Positions 16,808 through 25,098 of a DNA stretch of 47,559 bases are shown piece after piece; the stretch's first letter is position 1, and every line of letters starts with the position of its first letter. Source of the DNA: Bacteroidota bacterium (GTDB lineage Bacteria; Bacteroidota; Bacteroidia; Flavobacteriales; Flavobacteriaceae); NCBI GenBank assembly GCA_023390775.1, contig JAEWCF010000032.1, forward strand, positions 1-47,559, in the 5' to 3' direction. The position numbers were made by a program, and so were the translations under genes. The notes below the pieces were generated by a model. The model did not search any database. It was given only the letters and a program-made list of their open reading frames with translations, and had not been told where the DNA came from.

Positions 16808-17572
16808 TTATCGAACTATTAGGATGGCCAGCGTGGCCACCAGCGAAAGCACCGAAATCACCGCCGTCACGTTTGGCCCAAATGCCGACGCGTTGATGCG
16901 GGTCTTGTTGGGCTCCACGACGATCTGGTCATTTTGCGTGAGATAGTAAAAAGGGGAACTCATGAAATCGGCCTTGGTGATATCCACGCGCGTAAAGGTC
17001 TTCTTGCCGTCGGCTTCGCGGATCACGAGTATATTGTCGCGTTTTCCATAGATGGTCAAATCGCCGGCAAGGCTCAGTGCCTCGAGCAGCGTGATGCGTT
17101 CGCTCGCCAGGGTAAAAGTTCCGGGCTGATTGACCTCGCCCAATACCGATACCTTGTAATTGAGTATCCTCAGGTTCACCGACGGGTTCTTGATGTAAAC
17201 CGCTACCGCCGCCGATATCTTGTCAATGGCCTCCGCGCGCGTGAGCCCGCCAAGCTTGATGCGCCCGATGACGGGAAATTCTATGTTTCCGCCCGTGTCG
17301 ATGAGGTAGGTCTTGATCCCGTTCTGATTGTTGTTGATCTCGTAATTGCCCTGGATGGCGGGCATGTTGAAGGGAACGGTCACTTCGGGCGTTTCGGCCG
17401 AAATGATGATGCTGAGCAGATCATCCGGTTTCAGCGTCGGCTCAAAGGCGTTGGCCTGGCCTACCGATGCGGACTCTATGTTCTGGAGGTATGCTACATT
17501 TTTTCGCGAAGCGCACGAGCAAAGCAACAGCAGGGCGAGCGCAACGAGGGAAATTCCCGTTTGTAATCTCAT
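16808..17572 (-). CDS. wza: Wza-type outer-membrane polysaccharide export lipoprotein (copy 1)
   Basis: This is a 254-residue exported protein. The start at ATG 17572 gives a lipoprotein signal with a hydrophobic core and a lipobox ending at Cys20 (LCSC). Then come the poly_export domain (LKPDDLLSIIISAETPEV), SLBB-like beta-grasp segments (KVSVLGEVNQPGTFTL and ITLLEALSLAGDLTIYGKRDNI) and a hydrophobic C-terminal end (VISVLSLVATLAILIV), common in Bacteroidota Wza. It would form the outer-membrane exit channel working with Wzc. It starts a two-gene operon behind a TATCTTTG box (17592-17599). Confidence 0.92.
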   Translation of the reverse strand: MRLQTGISLVALALLLLCSCASRKNVAYLQNIESASVGQANAFEPTLKPDDLLSIIISAETPEVTVPFNMPAIQGNYEINNNQNGIKTYLIDTGGNIEFPVIGRIKLGGLTRAEAIDKISAAVAVYIKNPSVNLRILNYKVSVLGEVNQPGTFTLASERITLLEALSLAGDLTIYGKRDNILVIREADGKKTFTRVDITKADFMSSPFYYLTQNDQIVVEPNKTRINASAFGPNVTAVISVLSLVATLAILIVR

Positions 17573-17591
17573 TTGTTTTGTTTTGACGCTA

Positions 17592-17621
17592 CAAAGATAA
17601 CATTTCGCGGCACATGGCAAC
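17592..17621 (-). promoter_or_regulatory. Promoter of wza-wzc (copy 1)
   Basis: On the minus strand there is a perfect TAnnTTTG element, TATCTTTG at 17599-17592, and 18 bases upstream a GTTG (17621-17618) in place of the -33 TTTG. The ATG is 19 bases downstream of the box. Layout and box sequence are the same as before the second wza (43793-43822), which strengthens both. The 56 bp gap separates the pair from pglF. Confidence 0.6.
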
Positions 17622-17628
17622 GCCCGCC

Positions 17629-19590
17629 TCAGACGGTTGCCCGGCCGGGGATATCGAGGTTCTCGAAAACCGAGTTCATGCTCTTGAACTCGGGAACGAT
17701 CTTTTTCATCCGGTAAACGATTTCCTCCTTGCTGGTCTCTTTGAGGTTGGCGGCAAGGTGGTCGATCGCATCGCGGATCTCGGCATAATCCTCCACTTCG
17801 TCCTGCGCGATCATGATCTGGTCATTGTGCGTGGGCAATGTTCTCGAGGTATCGTTAAGGAGCTCCTCATACAGTTTCTCGCCAGGCCTCAGGCCGATGA
17901 CCTTGATCTCGATGTCCTTGTTGGGGATGAAACCGGCCAGCCTGATCATCTTCTTGGCCAGATCCAAAATCCGGACGGGTTCCCCCATGTCAAAGATGAA
18001 TATCTCACCGCCCTTGCCCATTGTGCCGGCCTCAAGCACGAGTTGGCAGGCCTCCGGGATGGTCATGAAATAGCGGATGATCTCCGGATGCGTAATGGTG
18101 AGCGGCCCGCCCTCCTGGATCTGCTTGGTAAAAAGCGGGACGATGGATCCGTTGGAACCCAGCACGTTCCCGAAACGGGTGGTCATGAACTTGGTCATGC
18201 CGCTCCCCGAACCGTTGATCCTGAACTGCATCGACTGCACGTATTTTTCGGCAATGCGCTTGCTCGCCCCCATTACATTGCTGGGGTTGACGGCCTTATC
18301 GGTGGAAACCATCACGAATCTTTCGGCGTTGTGGCGAAGGGCAAGGTCGGCCACGTTGCGCGTACCGATCACGTTCGTGCAAACCGCCTGGTAAGGATTG
18401 TCTTCCATCAGCGGGACGTGTTTGTAGGCGGCGGCGTGGTAGATGACATCGGGCTTGTAGGTCTCGAAAATGCTTTCCAACGCTTCCGGATTGCGGATAT
18501 CGGCCAGCATGGTCGTGATTTCGGCGCGGTTGCGGATGGGATTCACCTCCAGCCCCAGTTCGTGCAACGGGGTCTCGGCCTGGTCGAGCATGATCACGCG
18601 CCTCGGCGAGAACCGGAGCACCTGCCGTACGATCTCGCTTCCGATGGAACCGGCAGCACCCGTGATCAATACGGTTTTTCCCTTGTGCTCGGCCGAGATC
18701 CGGTCCATGTGCAGCACGATCGGCTTGCGGCCCAGAAGGTCCTCGATCTCGAAATTCTTTACTTTTTTGGAAATCTGTTGCTGGTCTTCCCAGTCGGTGA
18801 TGAGCGGGACGGTGAAAACCTTGAAGTTGTATTCGAGGCATTCCTCCACGATCGCGATCGTCTCGTCCTTTGTAAGGCTTTTTTCGGCGATGATGAGCGC
18901 CTCGGCCTTCATGGCGCGCAAGATGACGTGGATCTTCTTGTTCTGGTTGATGATGGGCAGGTTCAGGATCCGCTTTGAAGTCTTGTCGTGGTGGAATTTG
19001 TCCACGAAACCCTTGAGCCTGAAGCGCGCGGGAACTTCGGTCCGCAGGGCATTTGCCACCGATATCGCATTGGCATCGGCACCGTAAATCATCGTATTGA
19101 TCAGCTTTCGCTTGTCCTCCACGTTCATGTACCGCTCAAAAACATGCTTGACCATGATCCTGAACAGGAACAGCATGAGGAACGAGATCACATAGCTGAT
19201 GAAAAGCCCCGTGCTAAGGAAGAGCTTTTGGCCAAAGATGATGTGCCAGGTATAATTGATGATGAGCAGGGCCGAAAACGACGTCGTGGTCGAGATCAGC
19301 AGCTTGACCCCGTCAATAAAGGTCGAGTGCCGGATGATTCCCGAATACGTCCTGTAAAACCCGAAAAAAACCGCGTTCACCAAGATGATGAGCAGGTAAC
19401 GGATGGGCATGTTCAGGTTGTCATAGAAGGAAACCGTAAGGCTTGAGACGATGACGTAGGTAATCAGGCTCGCGATCAAAACGATGAAAACGTCGATCAA
19501 AAAAACGATCCACCGGGGCATGTATCCGATATTCTGGAACCGCTTCCCGGCGATGCTGTTGATCAAAGTCTTGATGACCGAATCTTTCAT
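17629..19590 (-). CDS. pglF: Membrane-bound UDP-HexNAc 4,6-dehydratase (PglF/CapD/FlaA1 family)
   Basis: This is a 653-residue protein. Four to five N-terminal membrane segments (about 28-145) are followed by a CoA-binding-like Rossmann domain (about 165-270) and an SDR catalytic domain. Its NAD loop is GAAGSIG (311-317), and VSTDKAVNPSNVMGASKR contains Lys444 with Met440 replacing the usual Tyr, a hallmark of PglF-type dehydratases. It turns UDP-GlcNAc into the 4-keto-6-deoxy sugar, the first step to bacillosamine and QuiNAc derivatives. It follows pglE by 59 bp and completes a pglC-D-E-F block. A TA-n3-TTTG stretch at 19620-19628 is one base off the -7 consensus, so a private promoter is doubtful. 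Confidence 0.92.
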   Translation of the reverse strand: MKDSVIKTLINSIAGKRFQNIGYMPRWIVFLIDVFIVLIASLITYVIVSSLTVSFYDNLNMPIRYLLIILVNAVFFGFYRTYSGIIRHSTFIDGVKLLISTTTSFSALLIINYTWHIIFGQKLFLSTGLFISYVISFLMLFLFRIMVKHVFERYMNVEDKRKLINTMIYGADANAISVANALRTEVPARFRLKGFVDKFHHDKTSKRILNLPIINQNKKIHVILRAMKAEALIIAEKSLTKDETIAIVEECLEYNFKVFTVPLITDWEDQQQISKKVKNFEIEDLLGRKPIVLHMDRISAEHKGKTVLITGAAGSIGSEIVRQVLRFSPRRVIMLDQAETPLHELGLEVNPIRNRAEITTMLADIRNPEALESIFETYKPDVIYHAAAYKHVPLMEDNPYQAVCTNVIGTRNVADLALRHNAERFVMVSTDKAVNPSNVMGASKRIAEKYVQSMQFRINGSGSGMTKFMTTRFGNVLGSNGSIVPLFTKQIQEGGPLTITHPEIIRYFMTIPEACQLVLEAGTMGKGGEIFIFDMGEPVRILDLAKKMIRLAGFIPNKDIEIKVIGLRPGEKLYEELLNDTSRTLPTHNDQIMIAQDEVEDYAEIRDAIDHLAANLKETSKEEIVYRMKKIVPEFKSMNSVFENLDIPGRATV

Positions 19591-19649
19591 TTTATGCTTT
19601 TGGTAGGTATTTTGGGTTGCAAAATGTACAACTATTTCATTAATAATGG

Positions 19650-20789
19650 TTACTTGTCAAAAAAGAATCGATTAAGTACCGCTTCAATCCGCGCCAAATC
19701 CCCGGCTTCGAGATTGGATCCAGACGGAAGGCAAAGCCCGTTCGCAAACAATTTTTCGCAGATATTATTGCCGTAATACGGGTATTTTTCAAACACGGGC
19801 TGCATGTGCATGGGCTTCCACAATGGCCGGCTTTCGATGTTTTCCGCCTCCAAGGCCAACCTCAGCCCTTCGCGGTCACGGCCCCTCGACGGGTCAATGA
19901 CAATCGCGGTCAGCCAATGGTTCGAGAAAAAATCGCTTCCCGGTTCGTTCAATACGGTGACACCCTGCACATTCGCAAAATAATCCAGGTACCATTGATG
20001 GACCTTCCTGCGAGCGGAAACATGCCGCTCCAGGACCTGCATCTGCCCGCGCCCGATCCCTGCGCAAATATTGCTCAATCTGTAATTGTACCCGATCACG
20101 CTGTGCTGGTAATGAGGCGCGTTGTCCCGTGCCTGTGTTGCAAGGAAAACAGCCTTGTCCTTATTTTCCCTACTTTTTGTGACCAGGGCGCCGCCGCCGG
20201 AGGTCGTGATGATCTTGTTTCCGTTAAAGGAGAGCGCGGCCATCTCGCCAAAGGTCCCGCAACTCCGGCCCTTATAGATACTGCCCAGGGCTTCGGCGCT
20301 GTCCTCGAGAACGGGTATGCCGTACCGGTTTGCCACTTCCAGGATTTCGTCCATCTTGCAGGGCATGCCGTAGAGATGCACCGGAATGATGGCCTTCGGA
20401 GTTCTGCCCTTCGCGATCCGGTCCCTGATGGCCTCTTCCAGCGCATCGGGGCACATGTTCCAGGTTTCGGGTTCGCTGTCCACGAAAACCGGGGTCGCGC
20501 CCACATACCGAATGGGATTGGCCGACGCCGAAAACGTGAAGCTCTGGCAGATGACCTCGTCGCCTTCGGCAACCCCGAGCAGGATCAGCCCCAGATGCAG
20601 TGCCGCGGTACCGGAGCTCAAGGCGGCAACGTGCCGTTCCTGTCCGATGAAAGTCTCCAGGTCTGCCTCAAAACCCGAAACATTCGGGCCAAGCGGGGCC
20701 ACCCAGTTGGTTTCGAACGCCTCGTTTACAAATCGCTGCTCGCCGCCGCCCATATGAGGCGAAGAAAGGTATATTTTAGTGTTGTTCAT
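19650..20789 (-). CDS. pglE: DegT/DnrJ/EryC1 family PLP aminotransferase (PglE-like)
   Basis: This is a 379-residue cytosolic enzyme of the sugar aminotransferase family. The start LSSPHMGGGEQRFVNEAF, the phosphate loop SSGTAALHLGL (58-68), FVDSEPETWNM (102-112), EDSAEALGS (162-170) and SFNGNKIITTSGGG with the PLP-lysine at about 192 are all as in PglE/LegC. It would transaminate C4 of the UDP-4-keto-6-deoxy-HexNAc made by PglF, using glutamate. It overlaps pglD by 14 bp. Substrate assignment comes from the neighbours, not from the motif alone; WecE-type activity is the alternative. Confidence 0.9.
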   Translation of the reverse strand: MNNTKIYLSSPHMGGGEQRFVNEAFETNWVAPLGPNVSGFEADLETFIGQERHVAALSSGTAALHLGLILLGVAEGDEVICQSFTFSASANPIRYVGATPVFVDSEPETWNMCPDALEEAIRDRIAKGRTPKAIIPVHLYGMPCKMDEILEVANRYGIPVLEDSAEALGSIYKGRSCGTFGEMAALSFNGNKIITTSGGGALVTKSRENKDKAVFLATQARDNAPHYQHSVIGYNYRLSNICAGIGRGQMQVLERHVSARRKVHQWYLDYFANVQGVTVLNEPGSDFFSNHWLTAIVIDPSRGRDREGLRLALEAENIESRPLWKPMHMQPVFEKYPYYGNNICEKLFANGLCLPSGSNLEAGDLARIEAVLNRFFFDK

Positions 20790-21393
20790 GATCGATGTAT
20801 TTAATGATTTTGGCGGGATTTCCCACGGCTACGGCGAAATCAGGAACATCGCGGATCACGACGGCACCTGCCCCGATCGTGGCCCATTTCCCGATTTTGA
20901 CCCCCTGGATCACGGCGGCATTAATCCCGATGTGGCTTCCCTCGCCCACCGTGACATTGCCGGCAAGCGCCGCTCCCGGTGAAATGTGCGCAAAATCCCC
21001 GATGCGTGCATCGTGTTCGACTATCGCGCCGGTGTTGATGATGCAATGCCTGCCGATATGCGAATCGGGATTGACCATTGCCCCCGCCATGACAACGCTG
21101 CCCTCGCCGATAAAGCTACGCGGAGAAACATAGGCCCTTGCATGTACGGCGGTTTCAAAGTTTGCCCTGACCATGCCCGAAATCTTTTTGCGCGTCCGGT
21201 TGTTTCCCACCGAAAGAATCATCGAATTGCCGTTTTCAAACTGGCCTGCGCCGATGACCGGAATCCCGAACAATTCCCGGGATCTTGGATTGTCGTCCAC
21301 GATGGCTTTTACCCGCCGGCCCGCGGATTCGAGGATGTCCACGATCACCTTGCAGTGGCCGCTTCCGCCGTAGAGATATAGGTTAGTTTCCAT
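20776..21393 (-). CDS. pglD: UDP-4-amino-sugar N-acetyltransferase (PglD/NeuD family)
   Basis: This is a 205-residue protein. The N-terminal Rossmann-like domain (LYLYGGSGHCKVIVDIL, the NeuD/PglD signature) is followed by a left-handed beta-helix from about residue 85. INTGAIVEHDARIGDF contains the catalytic His127, matching His125 of Campylobacter PglD, next to Glu126. It would acetylate the C4 amine to give UDP-N,N'-diacetylbacillosamine. It overlaps pglC by 11 bp and pglE by 14 bp. The sialic acid O-acetyltransferase NeuD belongs to the same family, but the immediate company of pglE and pglC favours PglD. Confidence 0.9.
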   Translation of the reverse strand: METNLYLYGGSGHCKVIVDILESAGRRVKAIVDDNPRSRELFGIPVIGAGQFENGNSMILSVGNNRTRKKISGMVRANFETAVHARAYVSPRSFIGEGSVVMAGAMVNPDSHIGRHCIINTGAIVEHDARIGDFAHISPGAALAGNVTVGEGSHIGINAAVIQGVKIGKWATIGAGAVVIRDVPDFAVAVGNPAKIIKYIDHEQH

Positions 21394-21985
21394 TGAACGG
21401 TTCTATTGTCGCCGAATCGGCTGCGTTGATTCCCTCGCGAAGGAAAATCTTGCGGATGGTCATGACGATGATTTTCAGGTCGAGCGCAAAGCTGATGTTG
21501 TCCACGTACCACACGTCATATTCGAATTTTTTGTCCCACGAAATCGCGTTTCGGCCGTTGACCTGCGCCCACCCCGTGATCCCGGGCTTCACCTCGTGCC
21601 GACGGTTCTGGAATTCGTTGTACAGATGGACATAGTGCGTGAGCAACGGGCGCGGCCCAATGAGGCTCATCTGCCCGGCGAGCACATTGAAGAGTTGCGG
21701 TATTTCGTCGAGCGAGGTCTTTCGCACAAAGGATCCCACCGCGGTCAAGCGGTCGGCATCGGGCAGGAGGTTGCCATTGGCATCGCGGCGGTCGTTCATC
21801 GTCTTGAACTTGATGATCCTGAACACGCGCGCATGGAGGCCGGGACGCCTTTGAAAAAAAAACGGCTTTCCGTTATTTGCGATGGCCAGGAATGCCGTCA
21901 CCAGCAGGAATACGGGAAACAGGATAATGATGCCCGTCAGCGACAGCACGAAATCCAGCAACCTTTTTCCAAATCGTCTATACAT
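21383..21985 (-). CDS. pglC: Initiating phosphoglycosyltransferase, small monotopic type (PglC-like)
   Basis: This is a 200-residue monotopic membrane enzyme. The re-entrant membrane helix is at about 10-36, then FKTM (60-63) and SLDEIPQLFNVLAGQMSLIGPRP, with Asp93-Glu94 at exactly the positions of the catalytic dyad in Campylobacter PglC. At 200 residues it has the minimal size of that group, lacking the N-terminal domains of WbaP/WcaJ. It moves a phospho-sugar from UDP to undecaprenyl phosphate and so starts repeat-unit assembly. Given pglD/E/F next door, UDP-diNAcBac or a similar amino sugar is the likely donor. Confidence 0.93.
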   Translation of the reverse strand: MYRRFGKRLLDFVLSLTGIIILFPVFLLVTAFLAIANNGKPFFFQRRPGLHARVFRIIKFKTMNDRRDANGNLLPDADRLTAVGSFVRKTSLDEIPQLFNVLAGQMSLIGPRPLLTHYVHLYNEFQNRRHEVKPGITGWAQVNGRNAISWDKKFEYDVWYVDNISFALDLKIIVMTIRKIFLREGINAADSATIEPFNGN

Positions 21986-23138
21986 TCTTCAATTGTTCGA
22001 GGTACTCATTATAAAGCGCCTCCCAAATAATATTTTGTCCGTAGCGCGCGGTGATCATCGGCCGGGCATTGCGTTTCATCGAAGCGAAAATTTCAGGGGA
22101 AGCGAGCAACTCCCTCATCGCGGCGTAGACCGAATCTTCGCTTTTGCCCGGGATGATGAGCCCGTTTTTCGCCTGTTCCACAATCTCGTTGCAACCGTTT
22201 ATGTTCGATACGATTGCCGGAAGGCCCATCGCCCCTGCCTGCATCACCACATTTGGAAACCCCTCGCGGTAACTCGGAAATACCAGCGCGTCGGCGATAG
22301 CCAAAAACGGCCTGACATCGGGACGAAAGCCCACCGAAACGATTCCGGGATGGCTATCGATGGCCTGCATGGTGGCGTCGGAAACGGGGTCAAGCTCAGG
22401 TTCAAAATCGCCTACAAGAACCAATTTGGCGTGCGGAAACTCGAGATTGATCCGGACAAAAGCCCCCACCGCTTCGTCGATTCCCTTGTCCCTTACGATC
22501 CTGCCCACAAAAATAAAGACAAAATCGGTAGCCGAAATGCCAAATTTTAACTTATGTTCCCCAAGCAGGCTTTCTGGAAAATGCTCCGGCGAAAAATAGG
22601 CGGTATCGATCCCGTTGCTGCTCCCATTGCCCAAGACCTTGATCTTGTTTGGCTTGCAGTACCCGTTTTGCGCAATGATGCGCGAGAGGCCATGTGAATT
22701 GGGCAACACCAGGGTAGCGCAACGATAGGTCAGGGATTCAACAAAATCCAAAATTTTCCGCCTGGATCCCGCGGCCTCCAGCAATGGAAGACCGGCTACC
22801 GTATGCATTCTTACGGGAACTCCCGCCATCCAGGCGGCCAGCATGCCGATGATCCCGGCCTTAGGCGTATGGGAATGCACGATTTCGGGTTTTTCGCGCC
22901 TGAAAAAACGGTACATCCGCCAAAGGGAAACAAGGTCCTTCACGGGCGTAATCTTCCGCGTCATCTCCACGCAAAAAGTGCGAACGCCCTGCGCCTCGCC
23001 CACGCGGGCAAGCCTTTCCTTATCCGACGAGACCAGCACCACCTCGAAATGCCTGCTCATGTAACGCGCCTGATTTTCAAGGAGCTTTTCGAGCGACAGC
23101 GGAACTGTCGTGATGCGGATGAGCTTCGGCTTTTTCAA
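21978..23138 (-). CDS. Glycosyltransferase family 4 (PglA/CapM-like)
   Basis: This is a 386-residue GT-B enzyme. It contains VHSHTPKAGIIGMLAAWMAGVP in the acceptor domain, VGRIVRDKGIDEAV in the donor domain and a late FPSYREGFPNVVMQAGAMGLP, the E-x7-E region of GT4. The start is TTG at 23138 (reading KKPKLIRITTVPLS) in a TTGA overlap with the previous gene; no ATG lies before residue 28. Its 3' end overlaps pglC by 8 bp, so it probably adds the second sugar onto the PglC product, as PglA does. Confidence 0.88.
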   Translation of the reverse strand: MKKPKLIRITTVPLSLEKLLENQARYMSRHFEVVLVSSDKERLARVGEAQGVRTFCVEMTRKITPVKDLVSLWRMYRFFRREKPEIVHSHTPKAGIIGMLAAWMAGVPVRMHTVAGLPLLEAAGSRRKILDFVESLTYRCATLVLPNSHGLSRIIAQNGYCKPNKIKVLGNGSSNGIDTAYFSPEHFPESLLGEHKLKFGISATDFVFIFVGRIVRDKGIDEAVGAFVRINLEFPHAKLVLVGDFEPELDPVSDATMQAIDSHPGIVSVGFRPDVRPFLAIADALVFPSYREGFPNVVMQAGAMGLPAIVSNINGCNEIVEQAKNGLIIPGKSEDSVYAAMRELLASPEIFASMKRNARPMITARYGQNIIWEALYNEYLEQLKNV

Positions 23139-24223
23139 CGGATCGTATTTTTATAAAGTGCGATAAATTGCGAGACCATTTGCGTGATGTCGAACCGCGC
23201 TGCCCGATTGCTGCAGGCCTCGGCGGTGGATCGGTATAGATCGGGGTCCGAAAGCAGCTTGTTCAATACCGAGGACAATTGATCGGCATTCCCCTTTTCA
23301 AAGAGCAATCCGGCACCTCCCGCGACCTGTGCCAGGCCCGGAACATCGGAGGCAACAAAGGGAATTTCGGCCGCCATGCTCTCGACCGCCGCCAACCCGA
23401 AACCTTCCCAATGCGAGGATAACAGCGCGATCGTCGATGATTTTAGGATCGAGGCAACATCCGGGCGATTGCCCAGGAATAGGATGCGCCCGCCCAGCCC
23501 GAGGCTTTCGGCGAGTTCGATGTTTTGCGATTTCAGGTTTCCGTCTCCCGCGAAAACCAGTTTGACGTTTTGCGGCAACTTCTGCATTGCGCGGATGGCC
23601 GTCGCGTGGTCCTTTTGCGCCCGGAAGGCGGCCACCATCACGATCACCTTGTCGTCATCGGAGAGCGAGGGATGAATTTCCCGGCGACTGATTCGCGGCG
23701 CCCCGGCAATCGCCTCAAGGTCGATCCCGTTTTCGATGACCGATAATTTGTTTGCCGATCCCAGGTGTGCGGCCAGGGCTTCCCGCGCACCCTCCGTAAT
23801 GCAGGTGATCGCAGAATAAGCGCGGTAAATCACGCGGTCGGCGATTTTGAAAAGCTTTTTTTCCCTTCGCCGGTTGTGCGTGTTGTGTTCGGTAAAAATA
23901 AGTTTGGTGCCGGAGAGGGAAAGCCACTTTGCGATCGCGGCCCAATAGACAGAGGGAAACAGGTGTACGTGGACGATGTCGTACCGGGACATCACCCTCA
24001 TAAGCCTGAAAATGTGCAACGGGCTGTAGACATTTTGCGCGCCCGTCTGGAAGATGGGCCCGGAATATTTTCGTTGAAGGTCGTCCAGGAAGGGATGGCG
24101 GGTACCGTCGAGCAACAGCAGACCGGTCTCGATGCCGCGCGTTTCCATAAGCGGAAGCGATTGTGCGATGAGTTTTTCGGCACCGCCCGTGGCCATGGAA
24201 TTGATGACGTGAAGGACCTTCAT
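23135..24223 (-). CDS. Glycosyltransferase family 4
   Basis: This is a 362-residue GT-B enzyme beginning VLHVINSMATGGAEKLIAQ, the classical GGAE start of GT4. It continues with VHVHLFPSVYWAAIA, FTEHNTHNRRR and VMVAAFRAQKDHATAI, and has SSHWEGFGLAAVESMAAEIPFVASDVPG in the donor domain (E-G-FGL---E-MA). It overlaps its upstream GT2 neighbour by 4 bases (ATGA at 24220-24223). It is part of the Wzx/EpsG-side operon; sugar specificity is unknown. Confidence 0.88.
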   Translation of the reverse strand: MKVLHVINSMATGGAEKLIAQSLPLMETRGIETGLLLLDGTRHPFLDDLQRKYSGPIFQTGAQNVYSPLHIFRLMRVMSRYDIVHVHLFPSVYWAAIAKWLSLSGTKLIFTEHNTHNRRREKKLFKIADRVIYRAYSAITCITEGAREALAAHLGSANKLSVIENGIDLEAIAGAPRISRREIHPSLSDDDKVIVMVAAFRAQKDHATAIRAMQKLPQNVKLVFAGDGNLKSQNIELAESLGLGGRILFLGNRPDVASILKSSTIALLSSHWEGFGLAAVESMAAEIPFVASDVPGLAQVAGGAGLLFEKGNADQLSSVLNKLLSDPDLYRSTAEACSNRAARFDITQMVSQFIALYKNTIR

Positions 24224-25098
24224 CGGATTTTATAAAGAATGTAAAGATGGAGCAATAGACCGGCGGGGAGCGCCAGCAGGGTCATGCCTTTATTCGGGTT
24301 ATCGGAGAAAATTCCCTTTTTCGCAAACAGGCTTGCCGAGACCAGATGCATCGCGCGCGAAAACGCATAGCCGAAGCTCTTGGCATATTTTAGTTCGACA
24401 GTCCGCGCATACCGGAACCCTTTCGCGCTTTTTTTGTATTGCCTGAAAATATTGCGGGACGATCCGTCGGGCAGGTATTCCACCATGCAATAGACCTGGT
24501 TCACGCATCGCAACCTGTATTTTTGGTCGATCATCAGATAAAGCGTTCCAAGCGGGACGAACCGCTCTTCTGGAAAGATGGGGTAAGGTGGAAACTCGCG
24601 AACCACATCGGTACGCAACACCAGCTTCTTGTCGCCCGAAACCCGATGAACGCGGTGAAGATCCTGCAGGGTGGATTCGGTAACCAATTGAGGAAAACCT
24701 GTCCCCACGATCTTGCCGTCGCTTTGGTAGGCATCCAGGCCGATGAGCCCTGCCAGGTGCGGCGCACGGTACTTTTCCCAATTTTCAAGGATGTTGGCGA
24801 TCGCGTCGTCCGGCATGTAATCGTCCGAATCGATGCAGGTATTGAGTTCGGTGTCAATATTGGCATAGGCGGTATTGTGGCCGCCGTGCATGCCCTGGTT
24901 TTCCTGGAAAATGTATCGGATGTTGACCAGTCCCTCGCGTTGCCAGCCCTCGACGAGTTCCCGTGTGCCGTCGGTTGACCCGTCGTCAATGATGAGCCAA
25001 ACAAAATCCTTGCATGTTTGCCGCTTCATGCCTTCATAGACGCGGCCCAGGCAGAAAGCCCGGTTGAAAGTCGGCGTGAAAACGGTTAATTTTTCCAT
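24220..25098 (-). CDS. Glycosyltransferase family 2 (GT-A)
   Basis: This is a 292-residue GT-A transferase: LTVFTPTFNRAFCLGRVYEGM, LIIDDGSTDGTRELVE, then CIDSDDYMPDDAIANIL with the DSDD metal site. A C-terminal hydrophobic segment (LLALPAGLLLHLYILYKI) could anchor it to the membrane. The start is ATG 25098 in a TAATG overlap with the polymerase gene upstream. An open frame 45 codons longer has no conserved sequence and lies inside the polymerase gene, so I reject it. It resembles GTs that extend capsule repeats. Confidence 0.88.
   Translation of the reverse strand: MEKLTVFTPTFNRAFCLGRVYEGMKRQTCKDFVWLIIDDGSTDGTRELVEGWQREGLVNIRYIFQENQGMHGGHNTAYANIDTELNTCIDSDDYMPDDAIANILENWEKYRAPHLAGLIGLDAYQSDGKIVGTGFPQLVTESTLQDLHRVHRVSGDKKLVLRTDVVREFPPYPIFPEERFVPLGTLYLMIDQKYRLRCVNQVYCMVEYLPDGSSRNIFRQYKKSAKGFRYARTVELKYAKSFGYAFSRAMHLVSASLFAKKGIFSDNPNKGMTLLALPAGLLLHLYILYKIR

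Noticed and set aside
17614..18978. 454-codon plus-strand open frame opposite pglF
   Set aside because: The composition (rich in His, Asp, Gly, Val) mirrors the pglF codons, and no family motif is seen.
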